Origin: an uncultured Zetaproteobacteria bacterium
GTDB taxonomy: Bacteria; Pseudomonadota; Zetaproteobacteria; Mariprofundales; Mariprofundaceae
NCBI GenBank assembly: GCA_947311795.1
Contig: CAMZLX010000112.1
Coordinates: 1-10,559, forward strand
DNA: 10,559 bases
Direction: 5' to 3'
Under the pieces are notes generated by a model, which had not been told where the DNA came from, ran no database searches, and was given only the letters and a program-made list of their open reading frames with translations. Every line of letters starts with the position of its first letter. The stretch's first letter is position 1. The translations under genes were made by a program, and so were the position numbers. Below, one piece after another: positions 1-6,617 of the stretch.

Positions 1-341
1 ACCAAGAATGTAATGTCGCCACCTTTGCGGAAAATCGCAGAAATAATACGCGTTAACGTCACAATCCACATGAAATGTTCCATGTTTTTGGTGTTGATGA
101 AAATCTCAAACGGACGGCGATGCTCACTTTCTTCGCCTTGATTCACAATCACATCATTGATGGTGATATACATAGCATGTTCTGAATGCGGCGTTTTGAT
201 TTTGTAGGTTTGACCAACTAAAATTTCATCACGCTCCAGCAATGGTGCAATCGATGCCACATTACTTTCTTTTTTGGCTGTTTCATCTTCAGGTTTCGCC
301 ACTTCATAGGCAGTGATTTTACTTTCGATTTTGATGCTCAT
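1..341 (-). CDS. nrdJb: Class II ribonucleotide reductase, NrdJb-like second subunit (partial, N-terminal 113 residues)
   Basis: This is the beginning of the accessory part of a split adenosylcobalamin-dependent ribonucleotide reductase; the rest lies beyond the left edge. The visible protein starts MSIKIESKITAYEV, then has a charged linker, then a compact region that includes GQTYKIKTP, NMEHFMWIVTLTR and FRKGGDITFL. This fits the TSCPD-type domain that forms NrdJb in Pseudomonas and the C-terminal part of one-piece class II enzymes. That domain is thought to help close or re-reduce the active site; this role comes from the family, and the cysteines expected near its C-terminus are outside the window. 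The start is well supported: GGAGG (348-352) lies 6 nt before ATG. The gene overlaps the stop of the 103-codon ORF by 4 bases (ATGA), so translation is probably coupled. It is the third gene of the nrdJa operon. Confidence 0.82.
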   Translation of the reverse strand, partial: MSIKIESKITAYEVAKPEDETAKKESNVASIAPLLERDEILVGQTYKIKTPHSEHAMYITINDVIVNQGEESEHRRPFEIFINTKNMEHFMWIVTLTRIISAIFRKGGDITFL

Positions 342-649
342 ACTTTTCCTCCACGCACGGCTAACAATGATTCTAACCTGCGGTGTAATTTATGCAGCGC
401 GTTTGGCTTTCTGCTATTCGTATCACGACGAACTGCATCCAACCCCGGGCGTTGCCTCCGGTGAATGTGGGCGGTTGCCCCTTCTGATGGCATGTCATAA
501 GACAAGGATGCCATCACCCACAGATTGATTGGCGGAAATTTTAATTCTGCCCATGTAATATTATTTCTTAAAGTGTGCTTCAATTTTGTTCCAGAGCGCG
601 GCGACAATGTTAAATCGCTACAAGGTGACAAAAGAGGAGTACGCTTCAC
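338..649 (-). CDS. Hypothetical 103-residue protein between nrdJa and nrdJb
   Basis: I do not recognise this protein. It would start at GTG, which shares one base with the nrdJa stop (TAGTGA), and end in the ATGA overlap with nrdJb. It therefore fills the 307-base gap between the two reductase genes exactly, which is the main argument that it is translated. A weak ribosome-binding sequence (GGTAAG) precedes the start. The N-terminal half contains NNITWAELKFPPINLW (about residues 29-44). The C-terminal half is rich in Arg and His (RRQRPGLDAVRRDTNSRKP, about residues 64-82) and looks strongly basic, as in a nucleic-acid-binding tail. No membrane segment or signal peptide is seen. Composition is mosaic: bases 421-480 are 38/60 G+C, bases 521-580 only 19/60. 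It may instead be a non-coding insert or structured spacer with a chance open frame. Confidence 0.45.
   Translation of the reverse strand: MKRTPLLSPCSDLTLSPRSGTKLKHTLRNNITWAELKFPPINLWVMASLSYDMPSEGATAHIHRRQRPGLDAVRRDTNSRKPNALHKLHRRLESLLAVRGGKV
485..516. repeat. Inverted repeat / hairpin inside the nrdJa-nrdJb spacer ORF
   Basis: The outer arms TGATGGCAT (485-493) and ATGCCATCA (508-516) are perfect reverse complements. An inner stem TGTC (493-496) with GACA (501-504) closes a four-base loop (ATAA). A four-base bulge, AGGA at 505-508 on the plus strand, separates the two stems. In the nrdJ mRNA this would fold as a long stem about 150 nt before the nrdJb start. No run of U follows, so it is not a standard terminator. 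It could be an mRNA stability or processing element between subunits, or the trace of an insertion. A second small hairpin (GGGC-GGTT-GCCC) lies in the GC-rich stretch just beside it. Confidence 0.6.
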
Positions 650-2808
650 TAAAACTTACCGTAATACCCTTCTTTAAGTGCGTCGAACAGATTAGCTGCT
701 GTGTGCATTTCACCATCATATTCGATTTCTTCATTACCTTTGGCTTCCACCACCGTGCCATCATCCAATGTAAATTTGTATGTGGTGTTTTCCAAATCTT
801 CTTCTTTCACCAACACACCTTGGAACACTTCAGGGTTAAAGCGGAAAGTGGTGCAACCTTTCAAACCCTTATCAAAGGCATACATATAAATATTTTTGAA
901 ATCTTCATAAGGAAAATCAGTTGGCACATTAGCCGTTTTGGAGATGGACGAATCCACCCAAACTTGTGCTGCGGCTTGGATGTCCACATGTTGGGTTGGT
1001 GTTACCGCATCAGCTGAGATAAAATACTCAGGCAACTTGGTTGCTTCTTCAGTGCTAAACGGCATGGCATCTGCATTAATCATTTCGCGGTAAGCCAATA
1101 ATTCATAAGAAAAAACATCCACTTTCTCTTTGGATTTTTTACCCTCACGAATCACATTACGCGCATAATGGTGGGCAAAAGATGGCTCAATACCATTGGA
1201 TGCATTGTTCGCCAATGACAATGAAATTGTGCCCGTTGGCGCAATGGATGAATGATGCGTAAAGCGGCTTCCTTTCTCAATCAAAGCATCCAACAGTTCT
1301 TGGTCACCCGAATCTTTAAATTTTTGCATGTAATTGGAATATTTGGCCCAAAGCACTTTGCCTTTGACTTTATCGCCAACCTTGATGCCATCTTTTGCCA
1401 TCGCAGGACGTTTAAACAACATATCCGCGGTCACTTCAAAGTCTTGCTCCATGATGGGTGCTGCACCTTTTTCTTCGGCTAATTGCAGACCCACATCAAA
1501 ACCAGTTTTTGCCATTTCATAGGCAACTTTTTCAGTGAACTCCAATGATGCTTCAGAACCATATTTGGTGCGAAGCATGGTCAATGTTGAACCAAGACCC
1601 AAGAAACCCATGCCATGACGGCGTTTGTCTAAAATCGCTTGGCGTTGTTGCTCCAAAGGCAAACCATTGATGTCCACCACATTATCCAACATGCGGGTGA
1701 ACACTGACACCACTTCACGGTACATATCCCAATCAAAATAGGCATTTTCAGTGAATGGCTCGCGCACAAATTTGGTGAGGTTTACCGAGCCTAGCAAACA
1801 TGCACCGTACGGCGGCAAAGGCTGCTCACCACATGGGTTGGTGGCACGAATATCTTCGCAGAACCAGTTGTTGTTCAAATCATTCACTTCATCAATCAAG
1901 ATAAAACCAGGCTCAGCATAATCATAAGTAGATGACATAATAACATCCCACAAACGGCGCGCTTTGATGGTTTTATAAACACGGCAAGCGGTAAAGCCAC
2001 GGTCATCTTTTTTTGCGTTTTCTGGCGGGTTTGCCACGCGTCTAAAAATAATACGCATATCATCATTTGCCAGCTCATCTTTGGTTGCTGGGAACACCAA
2101 ATCCCAATCTGCATCCTCTTTCACGGCTTGCATAAAATCGCGGGTAATCAGGCAAGATAAATTGAACTGACGCAAACGACCGTCTTCACGTTTGGCTTTG
2201 ATGAAATCGGTAACATCAGGATGTGAAATATCAAATGTACCCATTTGTGCGCCACGGCGACCACCCGCAGAAGATACGGTGAAACACATTTTATCATAAA
2301 TATCCATAAACGATAATGGACCCGAAGTGTATGCGCCTGCACCCGACACATATGCACCTTTGGGGCGAAGTGTGGAAAACTCATAACCAATGCCACAACC
2401 CGCTTTCAGGGTTAAGCCCGCTTCTTTGACCATGGATAAAATACCATCCATAGAATCAGGAATCACGCCAGATACGGTGCAGTTGATGGTTGAGGTTGCA
2501 GGTTTGTGCGCTTCAGCCCCTGCATTGGACATGATGCGCCCTGCGGGAATCGCGCCATTGGCGAGTGCCCATGTAAATCGATTGCTCCAAAATTCGCGTT
2601 TGTCTTCGTCTTCCACGTCGGACAATGCTTTCGCCACGCGTTTGTAAGTGTCGGCAACATTGGCATCCACTGCGTTGCCATTTTTATCCTTTAATCGATA
2701 CTTTTTATCCCAAATATCTTCGCTGGCTGGCTGCAATGTAACATCATTAATACCCACGCCTGAATCAATGCTAACTGGCTGTGGTTTTTTCGGCTGAACC
2801 TGGCTCAT
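649..2808 (-). CDS. nrdJa: Adenosylcobalamin-dependent ribonucleotide reductase, catalytic subunit
   Basis: This enzyme reduces ribonucleotides to deoxyribonucleotides, using coenzyme B12 to make the thiyl radical, so it needs neither oxygen nor an iron cofactor. With the start chosen here it has 719 residues. NPCGEQ (324-329) carries the radical Cys326 and Glu328. Cys337 follows 11 residues later, and Cys110 (TINC) is the likely redox partner; the Cys326/Cys337 spacing matches class II enzymes. APTGTISL (523-530) and KGCTTFRFN (650-658) are also typical. There is no obvious N-terminal ATP-cone. The protein ends soon after the barrel (YYGKF), and the missing C-terminal domain is supplied by nrdJb, as in Pseudomonas. 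The ATG at 2808 is preferred because AGGGGAG lies 8 nt upstream; an in-frame ATG at 2835 adds nine residues but has no ribosome-binding site. The stop overlaps the next ORF. Confidence 0.95.
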   Translation of the reverse strand: MSQVQPKKPQPVSIDSGVGINDVTLQPASEDIWDKKYRLKDKNGNAVDANVADTYKRVAKALSDVEDEDKREFWSNRFTWALANGAIPAGRIMSNAGAEAHKPATSTINCTVSGVIPDSMDGILSMVKEAGLTLKAGCGIGYEFSTLRPKGAYVSGAGAYTSGPLSFMDIYDKMCFTVSSAGGRRGAQMGTFDISHPDVTDFIKAKREDGRLRQFNLSCLITRDFMQAVKEDADWDLVFPATKDELANDDMRIIFRRVANPPENAKKDDRGFTACRVYKTIKARRLWDVIMSSTYDYAEPGFILIDEVNDLNNNWFCEDIRATNPCGEQPLPPYGACLLGSVNLTKFVREPFTENAYFDWDMYREVVSVFTRMLDNVVDINGLPLEQQRQAILDKRRHGMGFLGLGSTLTMLRTKYGSEASLEFTEKVAYEMAKTGFDVGLQLAEEKGAAPIMEQDFEVTADMLFKRPAMAKDGIKVGDKVKGKVLWAKYSNYMQKFKDSGDQELLDALIEKGSRFTHHSSIAPTGTISLSLANNASNGIEPSFAHHYARNVIREGKKSKEKVDVFSYELLAYREMINADAMPFSTEEATKLPEYFISADAVTPTQHVDIQAAAQVWVDSSISKTANVPTDFPYEDFKNIYMYAFDKGLKGCTTFRFNPEVFQGVLVKEEDLENTTYKFTLDDGTVVEAKGNEEIEYDGEMHTAANLFDALKEGYYGKF

Positions 2809-2816
2809 AAAATGCA

Positions 2817-2823
2817 CTCCCCT
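2817..2823 (-). promoter_or_regulatory. Ribosome-binding site that sets the nrdJa start
   Basis: Read on the minus strand this is AGGGGAG, 8 nt before ATG-AGC-CAG at 2808. The longer alternative starting at 2835 has only an A/T-rich sequence in front of it, so the shorter protein is favoured. The stretch just upstream (2834-2853) has two near-tandem 11-mers containing AAAATTCAT, which make the leader very A/T-rich. Confidence 0.75.
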
Positions 2824-2878
2824 GGCGCTAAACATGAATTTTAAATGAATTTTCTTTCATGTGACGCCTAACTGTGCG

Positions 2879-2926
2879 ATACCATATCTTGGGGTTGGAA
2901 GCTTGGCAAGACACAATTTGTAGTGG
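2879..2926. promoter_or_regulatory. Candidate pair of NrdR boxes upstream of nrdJa
   Basis: Compared with the published NrdR consensus acaCwAtATaTwGtgt, ACACAATTTGTAGTGG (2911-2926) matches at 13 of 16 positions. ATACCATATCTTGGGG (2879-2894) matches at 11 of 16. The two sites start exactly 32 bp apart, about three helical turns with a 16-bp linker, which is the spacing known for NrdR site pairs. NrdR is the ATP-cone repressor of bacterial nrd operons. The boxes lie over and just after the predicted nrdJ transcription start, a good place for repression. Matches were counted by eye; no weight-matrix score was run. Confidence 0.55.
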
Positions 2927-2927
2927 T

Positions 2928-2933
2928 TTTATA
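2928..2933 (-). promoter_or_regulatory. Possible -10 element of the nrdJ promoter
   Basis: On the minus strand this is TATAAA, preceded by TTG. A start of transcription near 2921 would fall inside the first NrdR box. No good TTGACA-like -35 is found at the right distance. That position is instead occupied by the DnaA box at 2951-2959, which suggests a promoter dependent on or modulated by a bound protein. This is inference from position only. Confidence 0.35.
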
Positions 2934-2950
2934 CAATTTCAACTCACAAC

Positions 2951-2974
2951 TTATCCACAGAACACTGTGTATAA
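2951..2974. promoter_or_regulatory. Two inverted DnaA boxes in the nrdJ/DAHP synthase control region
   Basis: TTATCCACA (2951-2959, plus strand) is a perfect strong DnaA box. TGTGTATAA (2966-2974) is the reverse complement of TTATACACA, also a perfect match to TTATNCACA. They face each other across 6 bases. DnaA is the replication initiator and also a transcription factor; it is known to bind near the E. coli nrdAB promoter. The first box sits at the expected -35 position of the putative nrdJ promoter. Only two boxes are present and there is no array or obvious unwinding region, so this is read as a regulatory site and not as an origin. Confidence 0.6.
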
Positions 2975-3176
2975 CTACACTTTTTTAACCTAAGTTATGG
3001 CGGCTATTGGGCTTACAACAATGCACTATTTTGGCAAGCTTTTTGAGGTCGGTTTCACTTCGTTACTTATGTCACTGGAAACGTGTTTATTATCCATGTC
3101 GTGAACTTTGTAGAAAAAACGATACCATGCGCCTTGTCCATGGAAATGGATGGAATGATTTCATGGCTTTTGCGCT
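2975..3176. other. Non-coding leader region before the DAHP synthase gene
   Basis: No convincing gene is seen here. A plus-strand open frame from about 3007 overlaps the DAHP synthase start and has no ribosome-binding site or recognisable protein. The promoter for the plus-strand operon must lie in or beside this stretch, but I find no pair of -35/-10 boxes good enough to name. A stem of nine pairs with one bulge (CCATGgAAAT at 3138-3147 with ATTTCATGG at 3158-3166) lies 10 nt before the ribosome-binding site and could affect translation. The region beside it has no long U-tract, so a classical attenuator is not supported. Confidence 0.4.
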
Positions 3177-3182
3177 AAGGAG
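3177..3182 (+). promoter_or_regulatory. Ribosome-binding site fixing a GTG start for DAHP synthase
   Basis: AAGGAG is placed 8 nt before GTG at 3191. The in-frame stop codon TAA (3176-3178) overlaps this site, so no longer protein is possible and the GTG is the first usable start. Confidence 0.8.
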
Positions 3183-3190
3183 AGAGAACA

Positions 3191-4255
3191 GTGTCTGCAT
3201 CCCACCTCACCGATGACCTTAGAATTACCAGCTTACGTGAAGTAAGCTCACCTTTGGAAGTTCACTCGGAATATCCCATTACCGATATTGCCGCAAAAAC
3301 CATTTTTGAAACGCGCCAAGCTACCCACCGTATTTTACATGGTGAAGATGACCGTTTGCTGGTCATTGTCGGCCCTTGCTCCATTCATGATACCAAGGCT
3401 GCCCTTGAATATGCTAAACTGATTCAACAAGCCCGTGAAAAATATGCAGATGATTTATTAATAATCATGCGCGTGTATTTTGAAAAACCACGGACCACCG
3501 TCGGTTGGAAAGGTTTGATTAACGACCCCCATTTGAATGACTCCTTTGATATTAACACAGGCATTCGCAAGGCACGGAAGCTTTTATTGGATATTAATAA
3601 TATGGGTGTACCTGCTGGCACCGAGTTTTTAGACTTAATTACACCCCAATATGTTGCCGATTTGGTAAGTTGGGGTGCGATTGGTGCACGCACCACTGAA
3701 AGCCAAGGGCATAGGGAGTTAGCATCGGGTATTTCCTGCCCCATTGGTTTTAAAAATAGCACCAATGGTGGATTTAGTATTGCCATTGATGCCATTGGTG
3801 CCGCCTCTCACCCCCACCACTTTTTATCGCTGACCAAAGAAGGCAAGTCTGCAATTTTTGAAACCCGCGGCAATGAAGATTGCCATATTATTCTTCGTGG
3901 TGGCAATGATAAGCCCAATTATGATACGGCAAGTGTGGCTCACGCCGTTGAAAAGCTTGAATCTGCAAACATTGATTCAGGTGTGATGATTGATTTTTCT
4001 CATGCCAATTCGCTCAAACAACACAAACGTCAAATTGACGTGAGTCATGATGTAGCTGCACAAATCGCGACAAGTAACCATAGTATCAAAGGTGTGATGA
4101 TTGAAAGCCATTTGAATGAGGGTAGACAAAACAATGTGCCTGATACACCACTCAAATATGGTGTGAGCATTACCGATGCCTGCGTGTCATGGCAAGATAC
4201 TGAACCAATGTTAGAAACTTTAGCCAAAGCTGTGCAACAACGCCGCCAAGCATGA
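3191..4255 (+). CDS. aroG: 3-deoxy-7-phosphoheptulonate (DAHP) synthase, class I AroG/F/H type
   Basis: This enzyme joins phosphoenolpyruvate and erythrose 4-phosphate, the first step of the shikimate pathway to aromatic amino acids. The 354 residues match the family length (E. coli AroG has 350). Visible motifs are GPCSIHD (61-67, metal ligand Cys63), EKPRT (98-102), ARTTESQGHRE (166-176), GFKNSTNG (186-193), DFSHANS (268-274, His271), IESHLNEG (304-311, Glu305) and SITDAC (326-331, Asp329). The N-terminal DDLRI and Ser182, which align with the inhibitor-site region of E. coli AroG, are kept. Feedback inhibition is therefore likely, but which amino acid inhibits cannot be told, so the symbol is provisional. 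The start is GTG: an in-frame stop ends at 3178, and AAGGAG (3177-3182) sits 8 nt upstream. It overlaps uppP by 4 bases (ATGA) and heads the operon. Confidence 0.95.
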   Translation: MSASHLTDDLRITSLREVSSPLEVHSEYPITDIAAKTIFETRQATHRILHGEDDRLLVIVGPCSIHDTKAALEYAKLIQQAREKYADDLLIIMRVYFEKPRTTVGWKGLINDPHLNDSFDINTGIRKARKLLLDINNMGVPAGTEFLDLITPQYVADLVSWGAIGARTTESQGHRELASGISCPIGFKNSTNGGFSIAIDAIGAASHPHHFLSLTKEGKSAIFETRGNEDCHIILRGGNDKPNYDTASVAHAVEKLESANIDSGVMIDFSHANSLKQHKRQIDVSHDVAAQIATSNHSIKGVMIESHLNEGRQNNVPDTPLKYGVSITDACVSWQDTEPMLETLAKAVQQRRQA

Positions 4256-5070
4256 GTGAGTCTTTAAGCGCATTCCAAGCCATCGTGCTTGGTCTTATCC
4301 AAGGTTTAACTGAATTTCTTCCCATTTCATCCTCTGCACATTTAGCATTGGTACCATTGGTCTCCACTTGGCAAGACCAAGGTTTAGCCTTTGATTGCAT
4401 GGTGCACTGGGGCACATTAACCGCGATTATTTATTATTTTCGCAGTGATTTGGCGCTTATGGGTTCTGGGCTTAGCACCACCATACAGCAACGCAATTGG
4501 AAAGCAGATAAAGATGGGCAAATGGCATGGATGATTTTAATTGCCACCATCCCTGTCGGCATTATTGGTTTAGCATTCAAAGATTATATTGAGCATGACT
4601 TGCGCTCAGTGACCGTGATTGGCTGGGCATCAATTGGTTTTGGTTTACTGCTCTGGCTCTCGGATAAAACGGGCAAACAAAAACGCCACAATAAAGATTG
4701 GCGTTTGAATGATGCACTTATTGTGGGTTTGTTGCAGGCGTTAGCGCTTATTCCTGGCACTTCTCGGTCAGGTATCACCATGACTGGTGCACTGTTATTG
4801 GGTTATACTCGTGAAGCGGCTGCTCGCTTCTCATTCCTGCTTTCTATTCCCGTCATCTTTTTAGCAGGCGGCTTAAAAATTAAGGACTGGATTGAACAAC
4901 CCAACCAAGCAGCAGGATTAGATACCTTACTTCTTGGTTATATTGTGTCTGTGGTTTCAGCATACATTTGTATTCACTACTTTCTCAAATACCTAAATAA
5001 AATTGGCATGGGCCCTTTTGTCATTTACCGTGTGATTTTAGGCAGCATTCTTCTTTGGATGGTTTGGTAA
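4252..5070 (+). CDS. uppP: Undecaprenyl-diphosphatase (UppP/BacA)
   Basis: This integral membrane enzyme removes a phosphate from undecaprenyl diphosphate, recycling the lipid carrier used for peptidoglycan and other surface polymers; its presence also gives bacitracin tolerance in the family. The 272 residues carry both signature blocks: QGLTEFLPISSSAH (17-30, with Glu21 and His30) and PGTSRSG (168-174, with Arg172). The rest is a series of hydrophobic helices, as expected for this family. Length agrees with E. coli UppP (273). Its ATG overlaps the DAHP synthase stop by four bases and has only a weak ribosome-binding sequence, so translation probably depends on coupling. lgt follows after four bases. 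The link to an aromatic-pathway gene is positional; no functional tie is evident. Confidence 0.95.
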   Translation: MSESLSAFQAIVLGLIQGLTEFLPISSSAHLALVPLVSTWQDQGLAFDCMVHWGTLTAIIYYFRSDLALMGSGLSTTIQQRNWKADKDGQMAWMILIATIPVGIIGLAFKDYIEHDLRSVTVIGWASIGFGLLLWLSDKTGKQKRHNKDWRLNDALIVGLLQALALIPGTSRSGITMTGALLLGYTREAAARFSFLLSIPVIFLAGGLKIKDWIEQPNQAAGLDTLLLGYIVSVVSAYICIHYFLKYLNKIGMGPFVIYRVILGSILLWMVW

Positions 5071-5074
5071 AGCT

Positions 5075-5866
5075 ATGTTAGCCCCGCAGATTGACCCTGT
5101 TGCCCTGCAGCTCGGGCCAATCGCCATCCATTGGTATGGCTTAATGTATGTCTTTGCTTTTGCTTCAGCTTGGAAGTTAGTTCAAATTCAACTCAAAGAA
5201 CAAAAGCTTTGGGGCACTGCTGTTCAGCCCGAACAATTTGAGAATCTATTTACCTTTCTCATCCTTGGCGTGATTTTGGGTGGTCGGATTTGGTATGTCT
5301 TGTTCTACAATCCTTCCTTTTATTTGGATAATCCCATCAAAGTGTTTTATGTGTGGAATGGTGGCATGTCATTTCATGGTGGTTTCTTAGGCTCAGTGAT
5401 TGCGGGTTGGTGGTATTGCTCCAAAAACAATTTACTTTATTTGAAACTGCTGGATAACTTTGCCGTGGTTGCACCACTTGGTCTTGCCTTTGGTCGCTTT
5501 GGCAACTTTATCAATGGTGAACTTTGGGGTCGTATTACCGATGTGAACCAAGTGCCTTGGGCAATGATTTTCCCTCATGCTGGCAACTTACCACGTCACC
5601 CTAGCCAACTGTATGAATTAGCTTTGGAAGGCATTTTATTGTTTTTTATTTTATGGTTTACACGCAAAAAATCTTGGAAAAGCGGCACACGCATTGCCAT
5701 CTTTTTGCTTGGTTATGCTGCGGCTCGTATTTTCTGCGAAAACTTCCGCGAACCCGATGCCCAACTTGGTTTCATCTTTGCCAACATCACCATGGGTATG
5801 CTGCAGTCCTCTGCCATGATTATTGCAGGTATTGCCACGCTGATTTGGATTCAGCGTAAAGGTTAA
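5075..5866 (+). CDS. lgt: Prolipoprotein diacylglyceryl transferase
   Basis: Lgt moves a diacylglyceryl group from phosphatidylglycerol to the lipobox cysteine of prolipoproteins, the first step of lipoprotein maturation in the inner membrane. The 263-residue protein has several hydrophobic segments. It contains HGGFLG (101-106), the signature GRFGNFINGELWGR (140-153, with Arg141, Asn144 and Glu149), HPSQLYE (175-181) and LLGYAAARI (211-219). Tyr214 and Arg218 correspond to the conserved Tyr/Arg pair of E. coli Lgt. The start follows the uppP stop by four bases, with a weak GGTAAAG upstream, and the TatD gene begins four bases after its stop. The protein is complete and typical for the family. 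Confidence 0.95.
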   Translation: MLAPQIDPVALQLGPIAIHWYGLMYVFAFASAWKLVQIQLKEQKLWGTAVQPEQFENLFTFLILGVILGGRIWYVLFYNPSFYLDNPIKVFYVWNGGMSFHGGFLGSVIAGWWYCSKNNLLYLKLLDNFAVVAPLGLAFGRFGNFINGELWGRITDVNQVPWAMIFPHAGNLPRHPSQLYELALEGILLFFILWFTRKKSWKSGTRIAIFLLGYAAARIFCENFREPDAQLGFIFANITMGMLQSSAMIIAGIATLIWIQRKG

Positions 5867-5870
5867 TTCC

Positions 5871-6617
5871 ATGTCTTGGGTGGATAGCCATTGTCATCTT
5901 GATCACAAAGCATTTGCCGATGATTTAACCCATGTGCTGCAACAAGCCATGCAAGCGGGCATTGATACGTTTATTGTTCCCGGCACCGCCTTTCATGCTT
6001 GGGAACAGCAACAAACCTTGGAACAAAAGTATCCCAATATTTATTTGGCTTACGGCATCCACCCGTGGTTTTGTGATTTACACACCGAAGAACATTTAGA
6101 GCAACTGGATGACTTGCTCGATGATGCTGTGGCAGTGGGCGAATGCGGCTTAGACTTATCCCCCAATAAACCCGACATCAAGCAACAAAGCTATTGGTTT
6201 GAAGCCCAACTTGGTTTGGCAGCCAAACACGATTTACCTGTGATGATTCATAGCGTGCAAGCCCATCATTTGGTTACGGAATTACTGGCAAAACATTCAG
6301 GTTTGCGCGGTGTCATTCATGGTTTTGCAGGCAATATCCAACAAGCCCAAGCTTTTATAAAACTGGGGTTTAAAATCGGTATTGGCACACGTTTATTAAA
6401 AGCCGATACAGATAAAACCAAAAGCTTGTTAAGCCAACTTCCTTTAGAACATCTTTTGTTGGAAACAGATGCCCCCGATGGTTTGGGCAAAGATGCGCGC
6501 AACGAGCCCAAAGAGTTAATTGTGGTTGCCAATATCGTGGCGAAATTAGGCGGGCATAGTGCTGAAGATGTATTAAATATATGCAGCCAACATGCCAAGG
6601 ATTTATTTAAACTATGA
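5871..6617 (+). CDS. TatD-family metal-dependent hydrolase, YjjV-like
   Basis: This is a TIM-barrel metallohydrolase of the TatD family, whose members act as metal-dependent DNases in the cytoplasm. All ligands are visible: DSHCHLD (5-11, with His7 and His9), GECGLD (90-95, Glu91), MIHS (125-128, His127), VIHGFAG (148-154, His150) and ETDAP (198-202, Asp200). The block GVIHGFAGNIQQAQAFIKLGFKIGIG resembles E. coli YjjV more than TatD or YcfH, so a YjjV-like member is the best call; the true substrate is not known from sequence. Length is 248 residues, slightly short for the family but complete. AAAGG lies upstream, the gap to lgt is four bases, and the stop overlaps tcdA by four bases (ATGA). 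Confidence 0.92.
   Translation: MSWVDSHCHLDHKAFADDLTHVLQQAMQAGIDTFIVPGTAFHAWEQQQTLEQKYPNIYLAYGIHPWFCDLHTEEHLEQLDDLLDDAVAVGECGLDLSPNKPDIKQQSYWFEAQLGLAAKHDLPVMIHSVQAHHLVTELLAKHSGLRGVIHGFAGNIQQAQAFIKLGFKIGIGTRLLKADTDKTKSLLSQLPLEHLLLETDAPDGLGKDARNEPKELIVVANIVAKLGGHSAEDVLNICSQHAKDLFKL

Noticed and set aside
342..520. Integron attC site or self-splicing intron in the nrdJ spacer
   Set aside because: GTTAG-like motifs are present but the paired R/L core sites do not line up, and no intron core or endonuclease domain is seen.
2809..2835. Longer nrdJa protein beginning at the ATG at 2835
   Set aside because: There is no ribosome-binding site before it, while the next in-frame ATG has AGGGGAG at good spacing.
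2951..2974. Replication origin
   Set aside because: There are only two DnaA boxes, no repeated A/T-rich unwinding elements and no origin-linked genes such as dnaA, dnaN or gidA beside it.
2899..3041. Imperfect inverted repeat AAGCTTGGCAA / TTGGCAAGCTT flanking the divergent control region
   Set aside because: A 10/11 match between two sites 120 bp apart is close to what chance gives in a region of this size, and the arms do not match a known operator.
3140..3178. Twelve-codon leader peptide (MEMDGMISWLLR) ending at the DAHP synthase ribosome-binding site
   Set aside because: It has only one Trp, no Phe/Tyr/Trp run, no ribosome-binding site and no terminator/antiterminator pair, so attenuation is not supported.
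3007..3216. Plus-strand 69-codon open frame upstream of and overlapping the DAHP synthase start
   Set aside because: It has no ribosome-binding site, does not resemble a protein and is out of frame with the well-supported GTG start.
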